Assembly (NCBI GenBank): GCA_937888775.1
Contig: CALAQT010000089.1
Coordinates: forward strand, 1-64,000
DNA: 64,000 nt
Source of the DNA: an uncultured Actinomycetes bacterium
Lineage (GTDB): Bacteria > Actinomycetota > Thermoleophilia > Solirubrobacterales > Solirubrobacteraceae
Reading direction: 5' to 3'
In this document: positions 1 to 9,965 of the stretch, piece by piece
Numbering within the stretch: the stretch's first letter is position 1
How the letters are laid out: the number at the start of each line of letters is the position of its first letter
Program-made: the position numbers and the translations under genes
Notes under the pieces: model-generated
Told to the model about the DNA's origin: nothing
Databases searched by the model: none
The model's input: the letters and a program-made list of their open reading frames with translations, nothing else

Positions 1-213
1 GCGGTGGCTGATCTCGCCTGGGGTGCCCGCACCGCCGAGCTGCGCCTGCTGGCAGCGGTGGTCGCCGGGGTACAGCACAAGCCAGGCCAGGCGCTCCGGG
101 GTGACGTTCAGGACGAGGCACGCCGCCCGCGAGTGGCTGTGATAGCCGCGAGTTACCTCGAAATCAAGGTAGCAGCCACCCCAAGCGGTGCAACGGGTAT
201 AGGTGGCAGGCAT
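1..213 (-). CDS. possible partial hypothetical protein running off the left edge
   Basis: A minus-strand frame is open from an ATG at 213 to the window edge, 71 codons without a stop. The peptide has four cysteines (residues 8, 14, 32, 54) and several aromatic residues, but I recognise no family. A plus-strand frame of similar length (4-219) covers the same bases, so in this GC-rich DNA either could be chance. The next gene rightwards is a truncated transposase, so this may be cargo or flank of a mobile region. The 120 bases from 214 to 334 hold no gene that I can see, apart from the leader of that transposase. Confidence 0.25.
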   Translation of the reverse strand, partial: MPATYTRCTAWGGCYLDFEVTRGYHSHSRAACLVLNVTPERLAWLVLYPGDHRCQQAQLGGAGTPGEISHR

Positions 214-334
214 CTCTAGCCCGGAGCGTGCAGTAAGGACCGCGCTCCCGGCGAGCGGGGGCGCGGAAACGTCCGGCTGAGCAGGGATCCTTGGCCTTGT
301 CGACGGTCCTTGATCCCGAGCTTGGAGGTTCACC

Positions 335-1172
335 TTGAGGGTGATGCGTAATGGACGCCCGGTAACCGTAGAAGTGACGTCGGACGGAGCGGGTTTGGTC
401 TCGCACGCGGGCAGCGCGCTGCTCGCGCAGGTCGCTGACAGGGTGGGGCTGACCGGGGCGTTATCGCTGCGGCTGGCTGGGGTCAAGCAGCGCCGTCGCG
501 GTCATGATCCGGGCCGGGTGATCCGTGATCTCGCGGTGATGTTGGCCGACGGCGGCGAGTGCGTGTCTGACCTCGGTGCGGTCCGCGAGCAGGACGCGTT
601 GTTCGGGGCGGTGGCGTCTGACTCGACCGCGTTTCGGATCATCGACCGGATCGCGTGCACCCCAGGCATGTTGGACGCCTTGCGTGTCGCGCACGCCCGC
701 GCGCGAGCGCGGTTCTGGGAGCTGCAGGGCGCGCCGGCGCGGTTGACGGTCGATGTCGACGCGACGTTGATCACGGCGCATTCGGAGAAGGAGAAGGCGG
801 CCGGCAACTACAAGGGCGGCTACGGGTTTCACCCGTTGCAGGCCTACCTGGACGAGACGCGCGAAGCGCTCGGCGGGCTGCTACGCCCCGGCAACGCCGG
901 CTCCAACACCGCCGATGATCATGTGGCGGTCCTGGACCGCGCGCTGGCGCAGATCCCCGCGCAGTACGCCGAGAGCTTGGAGATCTTGGTCCGCGCGGAC
1001 ACGGCCGGGGCCACTCACGGACTGATCGACGACTGCCGGGAGGGCAACATGCGCTTCTCGGTCGGCTACGAGCTGACCGAGCCAGTCCGCTCAGCGATCC
1101 TCCAGATCCCCGAGCACGCATGGGTCCCAGCGCTTGACCAGGACGGCGACGCGCAGTCACTCTCACGCGCCT
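335..1172 (+). pseudogene. IS1380-family transposase, 3' end lost
   Basis: The protein resembles IS1380-type DDE transposases. It has an N-terminal segment, then a catalytic core with LTVDVDATLITAHSEKE (first Asp, about residues 136-152), the GYGFHPLQAYLDE block, and a second acidic block ILVRADTAGATH. Homology stops after WVPALDQDGD (about residue 272). The rest of the open frame is antisense to the recombinase fragment that follows, so roughly the last 40 percent of a usual 440-480 aa protein, including the final Glu region, is missing. A GGAGG at 324-328 lies six bases before a TTG at 335, which I take as the start; ATG at 344 is the alternative. The product cannot be an active transposase. 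Confidence 0.8.
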
Positions 1173-1187
1173 ACTGCACGCCCGGGG

Positions 1188-1682
1188 CTAGTCGAGGAGC
1201 GGCGGGCGGTCACGCAGCGGGCGCTCAAGGTCTGCCGGGTGCAAAGCGTGGAGATAGATGGCGGTCGCGACGGGCGATGAGTGCCCGAGCGCGCCTTGGA
1301 TCACAGGTAGCGCCTTGCCCTCCGCGGCCAACTCGGTCGCATAGGTGTGGCGCAGCGCGTGCGGATTGACACGCCGCTCGACGCCGCCACGCTTCGCCAG
1401 GCGGGCCAGCAGCGCTTGGACGTACTGGTGGCGGCTAACCGGCTCGCCCTGAAGCGTGCAGATGAGCGTGGTGGCGCGAGGTCGCCTGTCGGTCCAGCGC
1501 AACACGTCGGCCAGCGCGTCATCCGGAAGCCAGATGACTCGGCGCTTGGCTCCCTTGCCACGCATGATGTCGACCATGCGACGGTGTCCGCGGACTTGCG
1601 CACCGCGTTCGATCGCGGTCCGCTGATCGGCCTCGACCGAATCGAGTACCTCCTCGGGACAAGCCTCAGGCTGGCTCGTCAC
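1188..1682 (-). pseudogene. tyrosine recombinase, C-terminal fragment
   Basis: This is the C-terminal part of a phage/Xer-type integrase catalytic domain. It has the RGKGAKRR lysine-hairpin block, HALRHTYAT (His-x-x-Arg), LGHSS and the nucleophile region AIYLHAL. The first catalytic Arg block and the whole N-terminal SAM-like core-binding domain are absent, and the first 25 or so residues of the open frame do not look like recombinase. The fragment lies tail to tail against the truncated IS1380 transposase, the junction being near 1170-1190. It is not a piece of the neighbouring integrase (1731-2855), which has its own complete set of motifs. A deletion or element-mediated rearrangement is inferred. 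Confidence 0.75.
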
Positions 1683-1730
1683 GGACTCAGTACGCCTCGT
1701 GGAACAGCGCCGCCACCTCCTGCGGTCCCG

Positions 1731-2855
1731 TCAGCGGCCGCGCGTTGAAGAGAGTGGCGGTGTCAGCCAGGGCGTGCGGGATGAGATGACGTAATTCCTG
1801 TTGGTGTCTGGGTTTTTGGGAAGGCCGAAAAGGCGATCAAGAGGATGTTTAGAGTGCGTCCGCGCGGCTCGGCAAGCCCTTATAGACACTGGCGATTTGG
1901 GATCGTGCTCGGCGGTCAGCCTCGCGACCGCCTCGGGACCCGGGCGGGCGTAGCGCTGCAGCGAGCGCAATGACGTATGACGGCTCTTGGCCATCAGCAA
2001 CGCGAGCCCGACGTCGGCCTCGGCGAGATGCGTGATCGCCGAGTGGCGCAGCTGGTGCAGCGTCCACCCATCCGACTCCGCGCTGAACAGCTCCTCCGCG
2101 CGCCGGTAAGACAACCGAGCCCGCCCCGTGTACGGGCACAGATCGGCGGCAGCTGGCATCCGTGCCGGCGCCGGCCGCCGGTCGGCCAAGAACAGCGGGC
2201 CACTCGGACGGCCAGCGATCAAGCGCGGCAGAAGCCGCGCCGAGCCGGCCTGCAGGTGCAGCCACTCCACATCGCCACCCTTCGACCGCACACGAGCCCG
2301 CTTGTTCTCCAACTCGACGTCCTCGACATTCAGCGAGAGCACCTCACCCGCCCGCGCCGCGGTCTCATACAACAGCCGCCAGAGCGCCTTCTCACGCACC
2401 GCGACGTCATCGCGGCGCCACAACCGCTCGAGCTGGGCGAACGGGATCGCCCGAGTCCGGTCGGCGGGCTCGCGCCGACGCGCCAGGACCTCGGCAAACG
2501 GCTCGCCCACCCAGCCGCGGCGTACGCAGAAGGCCGAGAATGAGCGCACGGTGGCCACGTGGCGATTCCACGTCGCCGGCGCGCACCCACCCCATGCCTC
2601 CACTACGGCCCGCTCGAGCTCCCGGCCGCAAACCCACTCCAATGGGCGCTCAGGCCCGAGGTCGCGCCCCAGCCGACCGAGGGTCTGCGCGTAGGAGCGA
2701 TAGCTCGAGGCCGCGAGGTCGGGCTGGGCGAGAAAGACGTCAGCAGCCTGGCGCAGCGTGGGCGGGCGCTCCCGCGCTGGACGCAGCCTCCGGTGAGGGC
2801 TCTCGCGCCGTCGCATCGTTCGACCGAGGAGTTCCGTTGCCGCTAACCCAGACAC
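1731..2855 (-). CDS. tyrosine recombinase / site-specific integrase
   Basis: Probable integrase of 374 aa with all catalytic blocks. The N-terminal SAM-like domain (about 30-130) is followed by TAARAGEVLSL (first Arg), a SKGGD lysine hairpin, HQLRHSAITHL (His-x-x-Arg), KSRHTS and LQRYARPG (Tyr nucleophile). The first 15-25 residues are Arg-rich, and an internal ATG at residue 15 is an alternative start. The last 50 or so residues after the catalytic Tyr have no integrase character and may be read-out into foreign DNA; an overlapping frame there encodes an unrelated peptide ending at 1687. A 45-aa ribbon-helix-helix protein ends 33 bases upstream on the same strand, an arrangement common for integrase and accessory DNA-binding protein. 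Target site and element borders are not visible. Confidence 0.75.
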   Translation of the reverse strand: MSGLAATELLGRTMRRRESPHRRLRPARERPPTLRQAADVFLAQPDLAASSYRSYAQTLGRLGRDLGPERPLEWVCGRELERAVVEAWGGCAPATWNRHVATVRSFSAFCVRRGWVGEPFAEVLARRREPADRTRAIPFAQLERLWRRDDVAVREKALWRLLYETAARAGEVLSLNVEDVELENKRARVRSKGGDVEWLHLQAGSARLLPRLIAGRPSGPLFLADRRPAPARMPAAADLCPYTGRARLSYRRAEELFSAESDGWTLHQLRHSAITHLAEADVGLALLMAKSRHTSLRSLQRYARPGPEAVARLTAEHDPKSPVSIRACRAARTHSKHPLDRLFGLPKNPDTNRNYVISSRTPWLTPPLSSTRGR

Positions 2856-2888
2856 AGCTCGCGAGCGCCGTCGCCGACCGCGCCGATA

Positions 2889-3026
2889 TCAGCCGCGCCG
2901 AGGCGCCGTGCGGCGGATGGCATCCCGGACAATCCTCGACGGCGTCGTGCCGCCCGCCTTCGCACGTTCCTTGACGGACTGCGCTAGCTCGGCGTCAACG
3001 CGGGCTCGGAGGATTTCGGTCTTCAT
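2889..3026 (-). CDS. small ribbon-helix-helix DNA-binding protein
   Basis: A 45-codon gene from ATG at 3026 to TGA at 2889. The peptide opens MKTEILRARVDAEL, continues with a predicted helix ending in a TTPSRIVRDAIRR block, and ends in a basic tail. The layout is that of a ribbon-helix-helix protein (MetJ/Arc/CopG type): a short beta strand with alternating residues, helix A, a turn with Thr-Pro-Ser, then helix B. Such proteins act as dimeric repressors, often as antitoxins or as plasmid/element copy control. It lies 33 bases upstream of the integrase on the same strand, so it may autoregulate an integrase operon. No toxin gene is seen beside it. The GAGG before the ATG is close to it and only a weak ribosome site. 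Confidence 0.6.
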   Translation of the reverse strand: MKTEILRARVDAELAQSVKERAKAGGTTPSRIVRDAIRRTAPRRG

Positions 3027-3150
3027 GCCTCAGCCTATCCGCTGTGCCACGGCTGTGGCCCCGCGTGCTACGCGAGAAGGGCTTGGACGGTAAGCTAAAG
3101 ACAGCGCTGATCCGTTGCGGGTTCGCGCCAGAAGAGCCAGAAAACGGCAC

Positions 3151-3228
3151 GCCCCGCTAGGTCGGCTGGATCTCCTCATAAAGAGTTCGGCAATGCTCCG
3201 AGATTCAACTTCATTGGCCGAGCGGGGC
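3151..3228. repeat. interrupted inverted repeat between the integrase region and hsp20
   Basis: Arms GCCCCGCT (3151-3158) and AGCGGGGC (3221-3228) are perfect complements, and a second pair, CGGC/GCCG, stacks inside them. The loop is about 50 bases of markedly lower GC than the surroundings. It sits at the border between mobile-element debris and the housekeeping block, so an attachment-site or terminator role is possible. Nothing else recognisable is present from 3027 to 3314. Confidence 0.4.
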
Positions 3229-3314
3229 GGACCCGTTCTTAGGGTGGTAAACGGCGGACCGTGAACACGGCCCGGACCCTACTTACTGTTGGGGTTACTC
3301 CAGCGGCTTCGTTG

Positions 3315-3824
3315 CTACGCGGTCGGAGCGGCGCTCTCGGCACCCTCGATCGCGGCCGACCCAGTGCCGGTGCCGACCGAGATCGCGACCTTGCGCGGCT
3401 TGCGCTGCTCGGGCTTGGGGATCCGCACCTCGAGTACGCCGTTCTCGAAGCTCGCCTTGACTGACTCGGCATCGACTCCCTCGGGAAGCGTCAGCGAGCG
3501 GGAGAAGGTGCCCGACGAACGCTCGACGCGGTAGTAGCCCTCCTTGCGCTCCTCGTGCTCGGCCTTACGCTCGCCCGAGACGGTGAGGACGTTGTCCTCA
3601 AGCTCGATCTTGACGTCCTGCTCGGTGAGCCCGGGCAGGTCGGCGCGCAGCACGAACTCATCCGCACTTTCGACCAGGTCCATCGCCGGAATCCAGCGGC
3701 GCTGTGTGTGCGAGGCAACGCCGTTGCTGGGCATAGGCGAGTCGAAGAAGGTGTTGAAGAGGCGGTTCATCTCGGACTGGATCGTGTTCAGCTCACGTAC
3801 CGGCTCCCATCGAATCAGGGCCAT
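3315..3824 (-). CDS. hsp20: Hsp20/alpha-crystallin small heat shock protein
   Basis: ATP-independent holdase chaperone of 169 aa. The N-terminal region MALIRWEPVRELNTIQSEMN is typical of bacterial class A Hsp20. It is followed by an alpha-crystallin domain (about 40-140) with ADLPGLTEQDVKIELEDN and the C-terminal GVLEVRIPKPE, which carries the I-x-I/V-type assembly motif. The start is placed at ATG 3824 because AAAGGAG lies seven bases upstream; the open frame runs 22 codons further but overlaps the promoter. The upstream promoter is close to the housekeeping sigma consensus, so regulation may be by a repressor, although no HspR-type inverted repeat was found. It is transcribed alone and separated from gpmI. 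Confidence 0.92.
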   Translation of the reverse strand: MALIRWEPVRELNTIQSEMNRLFNTFFDSPMPSNGVASHTQRRWIPAMDLVESADEFVLRADLPGLTEQDVKIELEDNVLTVSGERKAEHEERKEGYYRVERSSGTFSRSLTLPEGVDAESVKASFENGVLEVRIPKPEQRKPRKVAISVGTGTGSAAIEGAESAAPTA

Positions 3825-3866
3825 GTCTGCTCCTTTATTTCTATTAGGCTTTTTGCTGCTGGACTC

Positions 3867-3895
3867 ATTATGAAATCTAAGTCGAACCATGTCAA
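3867..3895 (-). promoter_or_regulatory. sigma70-type promoter of hsp20
   Basis: On the minus strand a TTGACA (-35, 3895-3890) is followed by exactly 17 bases and CATAAT (-10, 3872-3867). The -10 box is about 42 bases before the hsp20 start codon. The stretch is far richer in A+T than its surroundings. Confidence 0.7.
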
Positions 3896-4019
3896 GTCTT
3901 TCGCCCGTTGAAGCAGCGAACTAGCGCGGCGCCACGGGTGCGGGCAGCTTGAGCAATCCGATCTGCCAGCCGAAGCGGGCCGGTGCGGCTCCGGCGACGA
4001 CCAAGCCAGGCGGCGCGAC

Positions 4020-5558
4020 TCAGCCGACGACCAGCGAGGTGCCGGTCATCTCCGGTGGCTGCTCGATCCCCAGCAGCGTAAGCATTGTCGGCGAGACGTC
4101 GGCCAGCACGCCTCCCGAGCGCAACACCAGCCCGGGCACGGTGACGATCACGGGAACCGGATTAAGCGAATGGGCCGTATTGGGGCTGCCATCGGGCTCG
4201 AGCATGTGGTCGGCGTTGCCGTGGTCGGCGGTGATCAAGCAAGCGCCACCGGCGGCGTGCACGGCCCCGACGATCTTGGCCAGGCACTCGTCGACGGTCT
4301 GCACCGCCGTGACCGCCGCTTCGATCACACCGGTGTGCCCCACCATGTCCGCGTTGGCGAAGTTGATGATCGCGAACTTCGGCTGATCCTCACCCCAGGC
4401 CGAGGTGAACGCCGCCGTGGCCTCACGCGCGCGCATCTCCGGCTTGTAATCGTAGGTGGGCACGTCGCGCGCGGAGGGCACCAACTCGCGCCGCTCGCCC
4501 TCGTAGGGGGTCTCCTCCCCGCCGTTGAAGAAATAGGTCACGTGCGGGTACTTCTCGGTCTCGGCGACGTGCAGCTGGCGCTCATTGCGCGCGGCGATCA
4601 CCGCCGACAGCGTGATCGCGGGATGCTGGGGCGGGAACGCGACGGGGTAGGGCCAGCCCTCCACGTACTCGGTCATCGTCGCGTAGCGCTCGATCGGGTC
4701 CACCCCACCGCGGTCAAATTCATCGAAGTCCGGCTGGGCCAGCGCGCGGGTGATCTCGCGCATCCGATCGGGCCGGAAGTTGAGCCCAAAGACCGAATCG
4801 CCGGGACGGATCCGAGCCTCCTCGCCGACCAGCACCGGTTTGATGAACTCGTCGGTCTCGTCGCGCTCGTAGGCGGCGCGGGCGGCCTCTTTCCCCGAAT
4901 CGGCGTGGTGCTCGGCTTGGCCGTGGACCAGCATGTCGTAGGCCAGCTTGATGCGGTCCCAGCGGCGGTCGCGGTCCATCGCGTAGTAGCGGCCCACCAC
5001 CGAGCCGATCCGTCCCACGCCGGCGTCGTCCATCCAGCCCTGAACCGTCTCCAGGAAACCGGCGCCCGAGTGCGGCAGCGTGTCACGGCCGTCGGTGAAG
5101 GCGTGCAGCACCAGGTCGGACACGCCCAGCTCGGCGGCCAGCTTGATCAGCGCCTCCAGGTGCTCGAGGCTCGAGTGCACGCCGCCGTCCGACACCAGGC
5201 CGATCAGATGCACGCGCGGAGCGTCGGCGAACGCCTCGGCCAACACCGGGTTGCGCGCCAGTTCGCCGTTGGACACGGCCTCGTCGATCCGGGTCAGGTC
5301 CTGCATGATCACCGACCCCGCTCCGAGGTTCAGATGGCCGACCTCCGAGTTGCCCATCTGGCCCTCCGGCAGCCCGACGGCGAGCCCGCAGGCGGTCAGC
5401 GAGGTGTGGGGATAGGTTGCCCACAGCTGATCGAATACGGGTGTCTGAGCCAGCGAGATCGCGTTGCCCGGTCCGTCGGGGGCGATCCCCCAGCCGTCGA
5501 GGACGATCAGCGCGGCGCAGGCGGCGGGCAGCGACTGGGCGCCGGACGCCAGCGCCAT
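4020..5558 (-). CDS. gpmI: 2,3-bisphosphoglycerate-independent phosphoglycerate mutase
   Basis: Interconverts 3- and 2-phosphoglycerate in glycolysis and gluconeogenesis using two metal ions (usually Mn) and a phosphoserine intermediate. At 512 aa it has the normal length. Visible features are the first metal Asp in VLDGWG (about 18-24), the catalytic Ser in GNSEVGHLNLGAG (Ser71), the phosphotransferase insertion with DGRDT, and the C-terminal metal ligands in NFANADMVGHTG and TADHGNAD. The start codon shares one base with the tpiA stop (TGATG), indicating translational coupling as last gene of gap-pgk-tpiA-gpmI. No strong terminator is obvious before hsp20. Confidence 0.96.
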   Translation of the reverse strand: MALASGAQSLPAACAALIVLDGWGIAPDGPGNAISLAQTPVFDQLWATYPHTSLTACGLAVGLPEGQMGNSEVGHLNLGAGSVIMQDLTRIDEAVSNGELARNPVLAEAFADAPRVHLIGLVSDGGVHSSLEHLEALIKLAAELGVSDLVLHAFTDGRDTLPHSGAGFLETVQGWMDDAGVGRIGSVVGRYYAMDRDRRWDRIKLAYDMLVHGQAEHHADSGKEAARAAYERDETDEFIKPVLVGEEARIRPGDSVFGLNFRPDRMREITRALAQPDFDEFDRGGVDPIERYATMTEYVEGWPYPVAFPPQHPAITLSAVIAARNERQLHVAETEKYPHVTYFFNGGEETPYEGERRELVPSARDVPTYDYKPEMRAREATAAFTSAWGEDQPKFAIINFANADMVGHTGVIEAAVTAVQTVDECLAKIVGAVHAAGGACLITADHGNADHMLEPDGSPNTAHSLNPVPVIVTVPGLVLRSGGVLADVSPTMLTLLGIEQPPEMTGTSLVVG

Positions 5559-6339
5559 CAGCCGGCCGCGTCCACGATCGCCGCCAGCGACTCCGCCTCG
5601 AGACTGGCGCCGCCGACCAGCGCCCCGTCGATGTCGGGCAGCGCCATCAGCTCGGCGGCGTTGTCGGCCTTGACGCTGCCGCCGTAGAGGATCCGGGTGC
5701 GCTGGGCCTGCTCGGGCGAGCGATCGGCAACGAGCGCGCGGACGAACGCGATCGCCTCCTGGGCCTGCTCGGGAGTGGCCACGCGGCCGGTGCCGATCGC
5801 CCAGATCGGCTCGTAGGCGATCACCACCTCACCCAGCCGCGCCGGGTCCAGCCGGGCCACGGCCTCCTGGACCTGGTGGCGCAGCTTGCGTTCGGTGTCG
5901 CCCCGCTCACGCTCCTCCTCGGTCTCGCCGACGCACAGGATCGGACGCAGGCCGGCCTCCAGCGCCACCGGCAGCTTGAGCTGCAGCGCCTTGTCGGTCT
6001 CGCCGAACAGTTGCCGGCGCTCGGAATGACCCAGGATCACTCCGTGGACCCCGAGCTCGGTCAGCATCGCCGCGGAGACCTCGCCGGTGAACGCGCCCTG
6101 GGCGGCGTGGTGCATGTTCTGGGCGTAGACCTCGACGCGTGAGCCGCGGGTGGAGTCGACCATCGCCTCCAGGACCGTGAAGGTCGGGCAGATCGCGACG
6201 TCGACGCCGTCGGCCGTCGAGACGCGCGGCAGGAGCGCCTGGATGAAGGCCTCGGCTTCGGCGACCGTCTTGTGCATCTTCCAGTTGCCGGCGATCAGGG
6301 GCGTGCGCCGGGCGGCCTCTGTGGCATTTCCCAGGGGGC

Positions 6340-6343
<4 letters not shown>
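5558..6343 (-). CDS. tpiA: triosephosphate isomerase
   Basis: Interconverts dihydroxyacetone phosphate and glyceraldehyde 3-phosphate. The 261-aa TIM barrel shows GNWKM (Lys22), the electrophilic His in ILGHSERR (His106), the catalytic Glu in AYEPIWAIGTG (Glu178) and the phosphate-binding YGGSV. The start is a GTG at 6343 that overlaps the pgk stop by four bases (GTGA), and the stop overlaps the gpmI start, so the gene is translationally coupled on both sides. The N-terminal ten residues before the barrel are slightly longer than usual, but no ATG lies nearer. Confidence 0.96.
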
Positions 6344-8620
<2,277 letters not shown>

Positions 8621-8633
8621 AGTGCGACAGGGG

Positions 8634-8996
8634 TCACCGCCGGGACACAACCTCGATCCGCAATGCATCCGGATCTCGCAGGTACGCCGCGTAGTACCGC
8701 CGCCCGTATTGCGGGCGCTCACCGGGTGCTCCGTCGTCGGCGCCGCCGGTGGCCAGGCCGGCGGCGTGGGCCGCGTCGACAGCCGCCCTGCCGCTCGCCT
8801 GGAGCGCCAGATGGCCGTAGCCGGGAGCGGGAGGCAGGCCGCGCACGACGATCCACACCAGCGGGCTGTTGACCCCGTAGGCGATCACGTGCTCTGACTC
8901 GTGTATCCGACGCGCTCCCAGCGCATAGAAGACGGCGTCGTAGAACCGCGCCGCGCGGCTCAGGTCGGAGACCTCGAACCCGACGTGATCGATCAC
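8634..8996 (-). CDS. VOC-family (glyoxalase/bleomycin resistance-like) protein
   Basis: A single vicinal-oxygen-chelate domain of 120 aa. It opens with MIDHVGFEVSDLSRAARFYD, where His4 is the usual first metal ligand, and closes with YLRDPDALRIEVVSRR, where the Glu is the last ligand. In the middle, GYGHLALQA supplies a further His. Members act as metal-dependent lyases, isomerases, dioxygenases or drug-binding proteins; the substrate cannot be read. It lies ten bases downstream of rapZ on the same strand and is probably co-transcribed. It occupies the place where yvcK and whiA usually stand in Gram-positive genomes. Confidence 0.8.
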   Translation of the reverse strand: MIDHVGFEVSDLSRAARFYDAVFYALGARRIHESEHVIAYGVNSPLVWIVVRGLPPAPGYGHLALQASGRAAVDAAHAAGLATGGADDGAPGERPQYGRRYYAAYLRDPDALRIEVVSRR

Positions 8997-9006
8997 GAGC
9001 GGTCCA

Positions 9007-9888
9007 TCACGCCGGTTTGGTTACGTCGCGGTGCACGGCCTCGACGAGATACTCCTCGTTGGCGCCGTAGCGCTCGGCGAGGTGCTCGGTGATCGCCACC
9101 GACCGGTGACGGCCGCCGGTGCAGCCCACAGCCACCACCAGATGGGCCTTGCCCTCGGCCAGATACTGGGGCAGCAGATAGTCAAGCAGCGGATGCAGGC
9201 GGTCATAGAACGCGTCGAGCTCGCCCTCGCGGTTGATGAAGTCGACCACGCGCTGATCCTTGCCGGTAAGCGGCCGGAAGTCCGATTCGTAATGCGGATT
9301 GGGCAGGAACCGCACGTCGAACATCAGGTCGGCGTCCCGGCTGGGCCCGTATTTGAACCCGAAGCTCTGGAAAGTGACCGCCAACCGGCCGGGGGTCCGG
9401 GTCGGCAGCAGCTCGTCGGCCAGTTTTCGGCGCAGCATCGCGGCGGTTAGCCCGCCCGTGTCGATCACCACGTCGGCGCGCTCCCGCAGCGGCCCTAGCA
9501 GCGGGCGCTCCCGCGCGATCCCCTCCGCCACGCTGCCGGTCGGGGCCAGCGGATGACGGCGGCGGGTCTCCTTATAGCGGGTCAGAAGCGTCTGCTCGTC
9601 GGCCTCCAGGAACAGAATCCGGTGCTTGACGCCGCTGGCGCGCAGGTCGTCCAGCATCGCCGCCATGCCCTCGAAGTAGCTGCCGCCGCGCACGTCGGAG
9701 GCGACCGCGGCGCGGGCGACCTTGGAGCCGCTGTGCATGAACAGCTCGACCAGCGAGCGGATCATCTCCGACGGCAGATTGTCGACGCAGAAGTAACCCT
9801 CGTCCTCGAAGACCGCCATCGCCGTGGATTTGCCCGCACCTGAGAATCCGGTGATCACGACCAGATCCGTCAGCGCTGAGGCCTCCAT
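9007..9888 (-). CDS. rapZ: RNase adapter RapZ / nucleotide-binding protein YvcJ
   Basis: P-loop protein of the RapZ/YvcJ family, 293 aa. In E. coli it binds GlcN6P and small RNAs; in Gram-positives it binds nucleotides and its role is less clear. The Walker A GFSGAGKST is at 14-22. Other family blocks are VDNLP, FLEADEQTLLTRYKETRRRHPL, a central FQSFGFKYG, DVRFLPNPHY and the C-terminal VAVGCTGGRHRSV. The start is uncertain: ATG 9888 puts the P-loop at its usual distance, while an in-frame TTG at 9918 adds ten residues; neither has a good ribosome site. It lies upstream of the VOC gene and diverges from the GH79 gene. Confidence 0.93.
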   Translation of the reverse strand: MEASALTDLVVITGFSGAGKSTAMAVFEDEGYFCVDNLPSEMIRSLVELFMHSGSKVARAAVASDVRGGSYFEGMAAMLDDLRASGVKHRILFLEADEQTLLTRYKETRRRHPLAPTGSVAEGIARERPLLGPLRERADVVIDTGGLTAAMLRRKLADELLPTRTPGRLAVTFQSFGFKYGPSRDADLMFDVRFLPNPHYESDFRPLTGKDQRVVDFINREGELDAFYDRLHPLLDYLLPQYLAEGKAHLVVAVGCTGGRHRSVAITEHLAERYGANEEYLVEAVHRDVTKPA

Positions 9889-9965
9889 GCTGTAAAGCTT
9901 GACGCGCGCGCCGGACAAGGGAGTGGGCGGCTCGTTAAGACTCCGGATTGTGCGACGATCCCCGC

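Noticed and set aside
3096..3240. tRNA or tmRNA gene at the border of the integrase region
   Set aside because: The stem arms do not fit a cloverleaf and no anticodon or T-loop sequence is present; kept only as an inverted repeat.
3900..4019. In-frame continuation of about 32 codons after the gpmI TGA, ending in TAG
   Set aside because: gpmI already has normal length and C-terminal motifs; GC-rich DNA gives open frames by chance, so stop read-through is not supported.
4170..5687. Long plus-strand open frame of 505 codons opposite gpmI/tpiA
   Set aside because: Antisense shadow of conserved genes; composition rich in Arg, Gly, His and Val with no domain.
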